Source: a virus
Direction: 5' to 3' (one strand)
IMG/VR virus record: IMGVR_UViG_3300027749_000248
Coordinates: 1-38,131 of that record
DNA: 38,131 bases
The position numbers and the translations under genes are program-made. A model generated the notes under the pieces. It made no database searches and was not told the origin of the DNA. It saw nothing but the letters and a program-made list of their open reading frames with translations. This document shows positions 1 through 5,775 of the stretch, piece after piece; position 1 is the stretch's first letter; every line of letters begins with the position of its first letter.

Positions 1-169
1 TTTCGTCTGACTGATCAAAAGATTCTTCATCAATTTCTTCGTTGTATGTAAACTCAGCATCGGTCGGAATACGCCAATCATACTTGTTATTATAGGTCAT
101 GGTAGCACAATATAACCAAGCTTTGTTGTACGACATCTTAAAATCAGATAGTGGTGCTATTTCAATCAT
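1..169 (-). CDS. DUF1566-like small protein (3' end outside window)
   Basis: The visible N-terminal 56 residues start MIEIAPLSDF and contain KAWLYC, a YNNKYDWRIPT stretch and an acidic tail. This is the same layout as the array at 3002-5698 (AWLYC then DWRMPT), so it is another member of that family. The start is supported by AGGAG seven bases upstream. DUF1566 is related to the Lcl C-terminal fold and has no enzymatic role known to me. The C-terminal PVRD motif would lie beyond the window. It is separated from the main array by the 705-2990 genes and a long non-coding leader. Confidence 0.75.
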   Translation of the reverse strand, partial: MIEIAPLSDFKMSYNKAWLYCATMTYNNKYDWRIPTDAEFTYNEEIDEESFDQSDE

Positions 170-191
170 AATTTCTCCTAATTAGGTATAA

Positions 192-205
192 AGGACTAAA
201 GTCCT
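192..205. repeat. Perfect 6-bp hairpin with 2-nt loop
   Basis: AGGACT, loop AA, AGTCCT. On the minus strand it lies in the leader just upstream of the ribosome binding site of the gene at 1-169, so it could affect that gene's translation. It has no T-tract on either side. Confidence 0.5.
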
Positions 206-296
206 AAATTATAATAATTTTATATTCGTTGGCACTCATATCAATTATTATAATTTTATTTTTCTTTTATTTCATTTTGTTAGATTTAGAAGTCAT

Positions 297-316
297 ATTG
301 GCCCGCAAAGGCCAAT
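297..316. repeat. Perfect 7-bp hairpin ATTGGCC/GGCCAAT
   Basis: Arms 297-303 and 310-316 with loop CGCAAA. No poly-T follows on either strand, so it is not a classical intrinsic terminator. It sits in the non-coding interval and may be part of a structured RNA. Confidence 0.5.
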
Positions 317-659
317 GGAACATTTGTTGAGTTTCTTCATGTCTTAGCATTAGAGCATTACAGAGGCGGTCATCCGGTACCTCGAGCTCCGTCCTGGTTT
401 TTATATGACGGCGGACTAATTATACAATGCTAACCATATAATCAGTCGTAAGGGTGTTACCCTTTCTTTTAACCTTATGTGTACAGCGGGGCCATAACCT
501 GTAATAAGTTTTGTAAAAGGTACATCTTATATTCATCCAAATGGGTAGGTGGTTATGTCGTTGCTACAGTTCAACAATTCCATCACTGTGATACATCTGT
601 CCAGTTATAGGGCGCATAGATAATACAGTTTGCGCGACACCTGCTGTAGTTATGCGTAC

Positions 660-688
660 ACTATACAATGTTTATAACAGAATGTCAA
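660..688 (-). promoter_or_regulatory. Sigma70-type promoter into non-coding interval
   Basis: On the minus strand TTGACA (688-683), a 17-nt spacer and TATAGT (665-660). Transcription would start near 653 and run through the non-coding interval towards the DUF1566-like gene at 169. Confidence 0.6.
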
Positions 689-704
689 GTGGTATTTTTA
701 CCAA

Positions 705-1589
705 CTATGATTGGTCTGGTTTATTGAAATGCGTTGAAAGAGATTGGTCTACATAGTTATATGGTTCTTCACGTGGTGCAGCTCGTTTCAAATAACGATG
801 CGCAGGATCTATTTTATCGGTATGAGAGAGCATTGCACTGTGTGTTCCAACATTGTTAGAACTAGCCTTAAACATCTTGTCTTCAACAAAACTAACATAT
901 TGAACTTGCGGATTGTTTTCAATAAACTGATTAATGATATTACCTAAGAATTGAATACACTGAGAATAGGCTGCAGGATCAAATGGCATTTTCTGTTTGC
1001 CTGTACCATAGTAATGTTTCCAATCAGCTGTAAACAATCCTCCAGACTGCTGAGTATCATCTTTAAATAAACCCGGATTATCGTATTGAGGGAAGTCACT
1101 CCATAAACTACTAGGAACAATACCTAATGGTTCAGATACAGTTACAAAGTAGACTGGGTATCTTTTATCTTTTATGATTTGATTGTAGCTTTTATAAATG
1201 CCTCGGGCTGCATTAGCCCACGGTTTAGTTTTTCCACAAGGAACAAATGCTACCATTTTATATTCCGGTGGCACTTTGTGATGAACAATCTCTTGATGCC
1301 ATTTGGCAATTTCTGGATGTTTAAACAGAGCAAGAGTTTCACCCGGGGTATATGCAGTAAGAACTGGATCAAGTGTAGGGTTGCTTGCTAAACTGCGTTG
1401 CACTAGCCATTTGCGGAACTGAGGCCACATTTCTTTTGAAATGTATCTAGGTTGCCCTAATTGATCAATTTCAACTTGACTAAGATTAGCAAATGCCTGT
1501 TGTTTGTCTTCTTGACTAATGTCTGTTGGCGGTACTATGCTTTTAATAGATGGCTTTGCCGCTTCAACAATAAATTCTTTTGCTCTCAT
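705..1589 (-). CDS. DUF5591/ArcS-like protein with head-targeting-like N-terminus
   Basis: A 294-residue protein. Around residues 110-175 it has FVPCGKTKPW followed by VTVSEPLGIVPSSLW and a FPQYDNPG stretch. This order (PC-x-K-P, then S-PLG-VP, then P-YD) resembles the DUF5591 domain of archaeosine synthase/TGT-related proteins. I base this on motifs alone, and the function in a phage is unknown. The start MRAKEFIVEA resembles T4 capsid-targeting sequences, with an I-V-E cleavage-type site after residue 9. The first 19 coding bases are identical to those of the gene at 30318. A late-type octamer lies 20 bp upstream. Confidence 0.6.
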   Translation of the reverse strand: MRAKEFIVEAAKPSIKSIVPPTDISQEDKQQAFANLSQVEIDQLGQPRYISKEMWPQFRKWLVQRSLASNPTLDPVLTAYTPGETLALFKHPEIAKWHQEIVHHKVPPEYKMVAFVPCGKTKPWANAARGIYKSYNQIIKDKRYPVYFVTVSEPLGIVPSSLWSDFPQYDNPGLFKDDTQQSGGLFTADWKHYYGTGKQKMPFDPAAYSQCIQFLGNIINQFIENNPQVQYVSFVEDKMFKASSNNVGTHSAMLSHTDKIDPAHRYLKRAAPREEPYNYVDQSLSTHFNKPDQS

Positions 1590-1608
1590 TGTATATCCTC
1601 ACAAGTAT

Positions 1609-1616
1609 TATTTATT
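1609..1616 (-). promoter_or_regulatory. T4-late-like promoter octamer AATAAATA
   Basis: On the minus strand AATAAATA, one mismatch from the T4 late consensus TATAAATA, followed by 19 nt and the start codon at 1589. The interval contains GAGGAT as a ribosome binding site. It separates the tagged gene 705-1589 from the upstream operon. Confidence 0.55.
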
Positions 1617-1644
1617 CGTGTATATAGTTACAGCAGCGGATAAC

Positions 1645-2262
1645 TCATTTGGGCATCTGGGTGGTTTTAAGTTCTCGACTGCTGATGGCGAATACTCTAT
1701 GTTGGCTGTCTGCGTGTGTGGTCCAAACATACTTACCGTAGTGATCAACTTGGCTAGCATCATGTAGTTGATGTAGTTGCTCTTGTTTGAAGTCCGCATA
1801 GTATACTTTGAGTCCGCGTTGGAATGCTCTGTGCAGTTGCTTTAACCAGAACTTACGTCCTAGGGGGGTTTGTTCATTGTCTGCTACTACAGTAAAGTAA
1901 TCTTCTACGAGTTGGTCGAATAGTCTGCTGGCGAGATCACCTAGCTGGCTGCGATATTTCGGGTCTTGCCATACCCAGCGTTGCACTGCGTGGTCGCCGA
2001 GGGGGCGCAGGTTGTCACGTTCATATTCCATTAAGTATACTATGCGTTCGTCATCAGGTTGACCTTGGCTATGCACTGCCATGTATACGTAGTGTACACT
2101 GTTATCACCTTCATACAGAGTGATCTCTGGAGTTAGCTGTTCTATGGGTTCGCAGGTTCTTTTATACTTTAAAAACAGTTGATGGTTCTTATCAGGGTCT
2201 GCGGTTCTAGGTGTAACTGGTTCGATGATTTGACTCATCTCTGTGATTTCGTTGATTTTCAT
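1645..2262 (-). CDS. GNAT-like acetyltransferase fold protein, tagged N-terminus
   Basis: A 205-residue protein starting MKINEITEM, a short tag with an I-T-E cleavage-type site. The centre reads VQRWVWQDPKYRSQLGDLAS, then DYFTVVADNEQTPLGRKFW and a RAFQRGLKVYYADF strand. This resembles phage GNAT-like proteins with a position-of-substrate helix and a DxxQTxxG segment. The acetyl-CoA loop is not textbook, so catalytic activity is uncertain. Its start overlaps the stop of the upstream SGNH gene by 4 nt (ATGA), so the two are probably co-translated from the late promoter at 2996. Confidence 0.55.
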   Translation of the reverse strand: MKINEITEMSQIIEPVTPRTADPDKNHQLFLKYKRTCEPIEQLTPEITLYEGDNSVHYVYMAVHSQGQPDDERIVYLMEYERDNLRPLGDHAVQRWVWQDPKYRSQLGDLASRLFDQLVEDYFTVVADNEQTPLGRKFWLKQLHRAFQRGLKVYYADFKQEQLHQLHDASQVDHYGKYVWTTHADSQHRVFAISSRELKTTQMPK

Positions 2263-2990
2263 GTTAATTGTTCCGCAAAGTGTTGAGCGATATATTTTGT
2301 AGTGTGTCTTCCAGGATGCATTTGATCTCGAGCAAAGTCAGTAGCGTTGAACAAAGGGCAATTTTTAAATAGCTCTGCAGTAGCGTTGAACAAAGTTCCT
2401 TCTAGGTACCGTGTTCGATCAGTCCACAGTTGTTGGCTAATCTTGCGATGTATTAATGCAGAAACAGATGGGTTATTATTCCGTAACCATTCATTATAAT
2501 AATTAAGTTTATGATCCCAGGGTCCTATGCAACTGGCCATATTGCCATCAAATAAAATAGTCCTTTCCGGACTAGTCCAAAGCTGTATCACTGCATACGG
2601 ACATGGGTATGCAGATAAAATAGTAGAGTTATATGTAGCATGCTGGATAGAACTACCAGCAACACCCAGATTGATCACTGGGCGATTGATTAGCATCGAT
2701 AACTGGCTGCTAATCGTATGCTCGTCAGTTATACCTGTACCAAATGCGTTGGAACAACCGAATACAACAACTGAGTCTTCCCAATCAACTGTACTAAACT
2801 CTGCGGTTCGATATCCGTTAGAGTTAAGTGTGTATGTAACAGGATTGTGTCGATAATACCAATCATCAGGTTGGGTTTTTAAGTTCTTTTCAAAACAACG
2901 TTTTGAATCAGTGCTGCTAAAATGGTTGCTGTGTGCGTTTAATTCTACCGGTAAAAACTCGTTGTTTAGAATAGTATTAATGATATGCAT
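2259..2990 (-). CDS. SGNH/GDSL-type hydrolase
   Basis: A 243-residue protein. Block I is VVVFGCSNAFGTG (nucleophile Ser in G-C-S-N), followed by VINLGVAGSSI for the oxyanion Gly region, and DQMHPGRH near the C-terminus supplies the Asp/His pair. An upstream NSNGYRTAEF stretch is common in phage SGNH proteins. Such enzymes deacylate or esterify glycans or lipids; the substrate is unknown. A longer frame reaches 3056, but the late promoter octamer at 2996-3003 lies inside that extension. I therefore place the start at 2990, five nt after the octamer with no Shine-Dalgarno, suggesting a leaderless mRNA. Confidence 0.75.
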   Translation of the reverse strand: MHIINTILNNEFLPVELNAHSNHFSSTDSKRCFEKNLKTQPDDWYYRHNPVTYTLNSNGYRTAEFSTVDWEDSVVVFGCSNAFGTGITDEHTISSQLSMLINRPVINLGVAGSSIQHATYNSTILSAYPCPYAVIQLWTSPERTILFDGNMASCIGPWDHKLNYYNEWLRNNNPSVSALIHRKISQQLWTDRTRYLEGTLFNATAELFKNCPLFNATDFARDQMHPGRHTTKYIAQHFAEQLT

Positions 2991-2995
2991 GCAAA

Positions 2996-3003
2996 TATTT
3001 ATC
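2996..3003 (-). promoter_or_regulatory. T4-late-like promoter octamer GATAAATA, leaderless type
   Basis: GATAAATA overlaps the TGA stop of the upstream gene 3002-3214 and is followed by exactly 5 nt and then ATG at 2990. In T4 the octamer spans about -13 to -6, which would put +1 at the A of the start codon. Confidence 0.55.
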
Positions 3004-3214
3004 AGATGTCTCGCACGGGTACAACATACCAAGGTTGATCCATGTTGTAGCCGCATTCTGCATTATAGTCAACCCAGGTTCCGTTTTTACTACAGTGATC
3101 GTCATGTCTAGGCATGCGCCAGTCCTTGTGGCCACGATGTTCGAGCATTAGGCAGTACATCCATGCTTGATGGAAGTTTAGTTTGTCTGGGCTTACGGGT
3201 GCGTGATGTACCAT
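3002..3214 (-). CDS. DUF1566-like array member (most downstream)
   Basis: 70 residues: HQAWMYCLMLEHRGHKDWRMP in the first half and WYVVPVRDI at the C-terminus. This is the family pattern of aromatic-rich helix (AWxYCLxLxxxGHKDWRxP), a variable loop with Cys and Trp, then PVRD. The loop has extra cysteines not seen in neighbours. It is the last array gene before the late promoter of the SGNH gene. No Shine-Dalgarno other than AGAGA, contributed by the 3' codons of the preceding gene. Confidence 0.75.
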   Translation of the reverse strand: MVHHAPVSPDKLNFHQAWMYCLMLEHRGHKDWRMPRHDDHCSKNGTWVDYNAECGYNMDQPWYVVPVRDI

Positions 3215-3217
3215 ATA

Positions 3218-3469
3218 TCATTTCTCTCTTCTTACTGCTAGTGCAGGCCATTTAATTACGTTAGGGTGTGTGCTAACAAGGTATAGTTGTATGTTGGTCT
3301 CGTCATCTTGATCTATTTCAGACCAGACACCGGGTATGCCATATATCTTTGTTTCTAGTTGCGTAGGCATACGCCAATCTTTACGACCGGCATAGTCCAG
3401 GGTTATGCAGTACAGCCAGGCCTCACTATAGGTCATGCTGTGTTGAGTAACTAGGGCAAATTCAAGCAT
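3218..3469 (-). CDS. DUF1566-like array member
   Basis: 83 residues with EAWLYCITLDYAGRKDWRMPT at the centre. Unlike its siblings it ends ALAVRREK instead of PVRDI, so the C-terminus has diverged. The central 73 bp is 69/73 identical to the gene at 3917-4126, while the flanks differ, implying recent duplication or gene conversion. The start at 3469 overlaps the upstream gene's 3' end by 8 nt. Confidence 0.75.
   Translation of the reverse strand: MLEFALVTQHSMTYSEAWLYCITLDYAGRKDWRMPTQLETKIYGIPGVWSEIDQDDETNIQLYLVSTHPNVIKWPALAVRREK
3363..3435. repeat. 73-bp near-identical core repeat, copy 1
   Basis: Matches 4029-4101 at 69 of 73 positions; all four differences are transitions. It covers the AWLYCITLDYAG-KDWRMPT coding core only, and the sequence outside diverges sharply. 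Confidence 0.8.
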
Positions 3470-3695
3470 CGTTGTCTCTCACTGGATAGCATGAAAACGT
3501 TGCGGTTGGATAATCTAGTATGTATCTTTCATTTTCAACCACCCATACTTCAACTTCAGAAATTGTTTCAAAAATTGTTTCACTAGCAGTCGGCATACGC
3601 CAATCTTTATGGCCATCATAGTCTAGGGTCAAGCAATACATCCAAGCATCGTCCCACGTTGCTTTAGCATGCCGAGGTCCAAATTCAATTGACAT
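3462..3695 (-). CDS. DUF1566-like array member
   Basis: 77 residues: DDAWMYCLTLDYDGHKDWRMP, an acidic variable middle with VWVVENERY, then CYPVRDNDA. The PVRD motif is followed by three extra residues, which lets the next gene's ATG sit inside the AACGATGCT codons. It starts one base before the end of the upstream gene's stop codon region (3696). Confidence 0.75.
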   Translation of the reverse strand: MSIEFGPRHAKATWDDAWMYCLTLDYDGHKDWRMPTASETIFETISEVEVWVVENERYILDYPTATFSCYPVRDNDA

Positions 3696-3920
3696 TTATA
3701 TATCTCTCACTGGTATTACACATCGAACCAATCTTACTGTTTGCTGTTCAGCAATAAAGTTAGCATACCATACGTGCCCTTCAAAAAACAAGTCGCTCAT
3801 ATATTCCTGAAATGACGGTAATCGCCAGTCTTTATTGTTATCATAATCTAATGTTAACACATATAGATAGGCCTCGTCAAGTGAAAGTTCAGTTTCAATT
3901 TTAGGAGCTCTTTCGATCAT
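3696..3920 (-). CDS. DUF1566-like array member
   Basis: 74 residues starting MIERAPK, with DEAYLYVLTLDYDNNKDWRLP and the C-terminus IPVRDI. The frame is open to 3983. I prefer the start at 3920 because it forms the ATGA junction with the preceding gene and matches the MI-RAP starts of the siblings. The first Cys of the YC pair is replaced by Val, the only member with this change. Confidence 0.75.
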   Translation of the reverse strand: MIERAPKIETELSLDEAYLYVLTLDYDNNKDWRLPSFQEYMSDLFFEGHVWYANFIAEQQTVRLVRCVIPVRDI

Positions 3921-4126
3921 ACGTCTCTTATCGGTATTACGCCCATAGAAACTTGGTAGGTTATTCTTCGTTCTACATACCAACCTCTATGCGGTAAATC
4001 ATTATAGCGGTAAATATATTCTATACTTGTAGGCATACGCCAATCTTTATGACCAGCATAGTCCAGGGTTATGCAGTACAGCCAAGCCTCATTATAGGTC
4101 AAGAGATCCGATATTGGCCCTATCAT
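3917..4126 (-). CDS. DUF1566-like array member
   Basis: 69 residues: NEAWLYCITLDYAGHKDWRMP, a GWYVERR segment and the C-terminus IPIRDV. Both ends use ATGA overlaps (3917-3920 and 4123-4126), so it is translationally coupled on both sides. Its core DNA is nearly identical to that of the gene at 3218-3469. Confidence 0.75.
   Translation of the reverse strand: MIGPISDLLTYNEAWLYCITLDYAGHKDWRMPTSIEYIYRYNDLPHRGWYVERRITYQVSMGVIPIRDV
4029..4101. repeat. 73-bp near-identical core repeat, copy 2
   Basis: Partner of 3363-3435. Neighbouring array genes lying between the two copies are much more divergent, so exchange between non-adjacent copies is likely. Confidence 0.8.
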
Positions 4127-4350
4127 ACGTCTCTCACTGGCAGGGCGAACAACCGGCTTTTCGGGTGCATGTCAAACTCATCTAGCACAGGGTACCACAT
4201 GTCAAACCAACACTGCTCTTCCATGTGCATGTATTCACCAACTGTGGGTAATCGCCAATCATGCTTGTTATCGTGAGCTAAGGTCATGCAATACATCGTG
4301 GCCTCACTAAAGGTCAGTTGATGTTTAGTCATCGGGGCTTTTTCGATCAT
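4123..4350 (-). CDS. DUF1566-like array member
   Basis: 75 residues starting MIEKAPM, with SEATMYCMTLAHDNKHDWRLP, CWFDMWYPVLDEF and the C-terminus LPVRDV. The frame runs back to 4377, but the ATG at 4350 forms the ATGA junction with the upstream gene and aligns with the family start. GTGAGAGAC encoding the upstream V-R-D supplies the ribosome binding site. Confidence 0.75.
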   Translation of the reverse strand: MIEKAPMTKHQLTFSEATMYCMTLAHDNKHDWRLPTVGEYMHMEEQCWFDMWYPVLDEFDMHPKSRLFALPVRDV

Positions 4351-4565
4351 ACGTCTCTCACCGGACACACCGGACACACATTGCTTGCAAAAAATACTTC
4401 TTCATCTTCGTACCAAGATGCTACTGGAATATCCGGTGCTTGTGCATACTCGTGTTTAGTAGGCAATCGCCAATCCTTATAGCCTTTATGGTCTAGGGTT
4501 AAACAGTACAACCATGCCTCGTCATAGGAAAACGGGCAAGCCGGCCGCGGCGCACGATCAATCAT
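4347..4565 (-). CDS. DUF1566-like array member
   Basis: 72 residues: MIDRAPRPAC, DEAWLYCLTLDHKGYKDWRLP, ASWYEDEE and CPVCPVRDV. The start overlaps the end of the unrelated gene 4558-4818 by 8 nt. This junction lacks the VRD-encoded ribosome binding site because the upstream gene belongs to another family. Confidence 0.75.
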   Translation of the reverse strand: MIDRAPRPACPFSYDEAWLYCLTLDHKGYKDWRLPTKHEYAQAPDIPVASWYEDEEVFFASNVCPVCPVRDV

Positions 4566-4818
4566 TGTACACCCTAGTCGAATGTGTTATCAATAGCACA
4601 AAATACTTCTTTTCGTTATGCACTGTTATATGCGATCCCGAAAATAAAAACTCTACACCATACTTTTCTAATAGCCAATCTGGAAATATTTCTTTTAATG
4701 GTTCAACTGACAGGAGTTCATGCTTGGGCTCTTTGATAAATTCGACCCAAGCATTTTGCAACACAGTTAGCATTTGTCGATCAAATGACTCAGTGTCCTG
4801 CCATTTGATCACCCTCAT
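4558..4818 (-). CDS. Unknown small protein related to gene at 8668
   Basis: 86 residues. The C-terminal half, FPDWLLEKYGVEFLFSGSH then KKYFVLLITH, resembles FPNWLQREYGLKM and KRFMVFQIKH in the gene at 8668-8904. Less strongly it resembles ILNQAILEQHGV in the gene at 9139-9372. It is therefore a relative of the WF-x-L-x-W family placed inside the DUF1566 operon. The start overlaps the upstream stop by 4 nt (ATGA at 4815-4818). No function is known. Confidence 0.65.
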   Translation of the reverse strand: MRVIKWQDTESFDRQMLTVLQNAWVEFIKEPKHELLSVEPLKEIFPDWLLEKYGVEFLFSGSHITVHNEKKYFVLLITHSTRVYND

Positions 4819-5192
4819 AGTTTTAATGTTTCCCAGACTGCCAACTTGTCTAGCTGTTTATCAAAGCCAGGGTATACTGCACTTAATTCTTCTTTGAGGT
4901 TTTTGCTTTCTATTAATCCATCAAAGACTGCAACTGGTTCATAGCCGTGCTTGATCTTTTTGTTGATAAATCCAGCAACCATACCAACATTTCTAAAGAT
5001 ACCATCTACGTTATTCCAAGCAGGACGTTGATACCCTTGCCTAACCAGAGTGCGCAATTTGCCGTTGCGTCGGCCCCACAAAAACAGATAGTCGTAGATG
5101 CCGCCATACTTTGGGTCTGGCCTAAGCTCAATTACTGCCCACACGGTTTCAACTTTTCCAGTTGTCTTTAATCCTGCAAATGTAATTTTCAT
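4815..5192 (-). CDS. Unknown protein, possible WGR-like domain
   Basis: 125 residues. Residues about 17-50 read WAVIELRPDPKYGGIYDYLF then LWGRRNGKLRTL, which resembles the WGR signature (a strand, then WGR-x-G). WGR domains bind nucleic acid ends in PARP-type proteins, but similarity here is short and untested. The C-terminal half is Lys-rich with YEPVAVFDGLI. It is embedded in the array with ATGA junctions on both sides, and its ribosome binding site is GAGAGA from the V-R-D codons of gene 5189-5428. Confidence 0.6.
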   Translation of the reverse strand: MKITFAGLKTTGKVETVWAVIELRPDPKYGGIYDYLFLWGRRNGKLRTLVRQGYQRPAWNNVDGIFRNVGMVAGFINKKIKHGYEPVAVFDGLIESKNLKEELSAVYPGFDKQLDKLAVWETLKL

Positions 5193-5428
5193 ATATCTCT
5201 CACCGGTATTACCATATCAGGTCTATTAGTTTCGTAATCGTCATCATCGTAAGCATCCTCGTTGCACCATCCGACACCGAATGGTCGTGTGCTACTATAT
5301 ACATCACCGAACTCATCCCACGTAGGCATTCGCCAATCCTTGTGGTTATTGTATACCAATGTTAAACAATACAGCCATGCAAGGTCGTAGGTTAATGCAG
5401 TGTATGTTCGTTGGGCATGTTCAATCAT
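5189..5428 (-). CDS. DUF1566-like array member
   Basis: 79 residues starting MIEHAQR, with DLAWLYCLTLVYNNHKDWRMP, a very acidic loop (DAYDDDDYE) and IPVRDI. The ATG at 5428 is chosen because it overlaps the TGA of the upstream remnant (5425-5489) as ATGA. The longer frame to 5455 would enter the remnant. Confidence 0.75.
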   Translation of the reverse strand: MIEHAQRTYTALTYDLAWLYCLTLVYNNHKDWRMPTWDEFGDVYSSTRPFGVGWCNEDAYDDDDYETNRPDMVIPVRDI

Positions 5429-5489
5429 AAATCTCTCACTGGTATCACATACCATGCTCTACAGCTGTTGGTGCTATTTCAATATTCAT
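5425..5489 (-). pseudogene. Deleted DUF1566-like array remnant
   Basis: Only the two ends of an array gene remain. Positions 5489 down to about 5460 encode MNIEIAPTAV, a family N-terminus. In a shifted frame, GCATGG to the stop encodes AWYVIPVRDL followed by TGA, a perfect family C-terminus that still forms the ATGA junction with the next gene. The whole AWxYC...DWRMP core is gone. An in-frame reading from ATG gives only 14 codons before TGA. This is a footprint of gene loss in the array. Confidence 0.75.
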
Positions 5490-5698
5490 TTTATGTCCTT
5501 TACAGGTCTGCAGTAGTGCTTACGTTTAGTGATCTCAGCATCTTTGAACCAAGCCTCACCGTCGATATATTCGTAGAATGTCGGTAGTCGCCATCCTTTT
5601 CTGCCCTCATAAGAAAACCAAAAGCAATAAAATAATGCATCTTCGTAGGTCATCTTTTCAGTGGATCTTGGACCGTGAATAACTGTTTTAGCTGCCAT
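5486..5698 (-). CDS. DUF1566-like array member (first gene of operon)
   Basis: 70 residues: DALFYCFWFSYEGRKGWRLP, EAWFKDAE and the C-terminus RPVKDIK. It is divergent, with KGWRLP in place of KDWRLP and VKD in place of VRD. It is the first gene after the consensus promoter at 5731-5759. Its AAGGAC (K-D codons) serves as the ribosome binding site for the following MNIEIAP remnant. Confidence 0.75.
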   Translation of the reverse strand: MAAKTVIHGPRSTEKMTYEDALFYCFWFSYEGRKGWRLPTFYEYIDGEAWFKDAEITKRKHYCRPVKDIK

Positions 5699-5730
5699 AT
5701 TAGTACACTCTTAAAATTAATAATGCACAA

Positions 5731-5759
5731 ATTATACAATCAAGACCGATGCATGTCAA
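5731..5759 (-). promoter_or_regulatory. Perfect sigma70 consensus promoter for DUF1566 operon
   Basis: On the minus strand TTGACA (5759-5754), 17-nt spacer, TATAAT (5736-5731). It probably drives the operon from 5698 down to about 3002. The divergent late octamer at 5763-5770 abuts its -35 box. Confidence 0.8.
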
Positions 5760-5762
5760 CCA

Positions 5763-5770
5763 CATAAATA
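5763..5770 (+). promoter_or_regulatory. T4-late-like promoter octamer CATAAATA, leaderless type
   Basis: CATAAATA, then 5 nt, then ATG at 5776. The spacing is identical to that before the paralogous SGNH gene at 2990. Confidence 0.55.
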
Positions 5771-5775
5771 CAAAC

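Larger units (their letters stand above)
170..704. other. Non-coding interval, possibly transcribed on minus strand
   Basis: No reading frame here looks coding on either strand. The stretch 206-285 is very AT-rich. Two perfect hairpins are visible: arms 192-197/200-205 and arms 297-303/310-316. A sigma70-type promoter at 660-688 points into the interval, so it may be a leader of nearly 500 nt for the gene at 1-169 or a separate structured RNA. I found no tRNA cloverleaf in it. The segment 378-392 stacks overlapping palindromes GGTACC, CTCGAG and GAGCTC. Confidence 0.5.

Noticed and set aside
361-420. Possible tRNA on the minus strand around the GAGCTCGAGGTACC segment
   Set aside because: A T-loop-like string is present, but no acceptor or anticodon stem can be formed around it.
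4514-4897. 127-codon plus-strand open frame
   Set aside because: Shadow of the minus-strand genes 4347-5192, which have family similarity and ATGA junctions; no ribosome binding site or homology on the plus strand.
5749-5775. Upstream start for the SGNH-like gene
   Set aside because: The nine extra codons contain the late octamer itself; the paralogue at 2990 shows the same arrangement with a later start.
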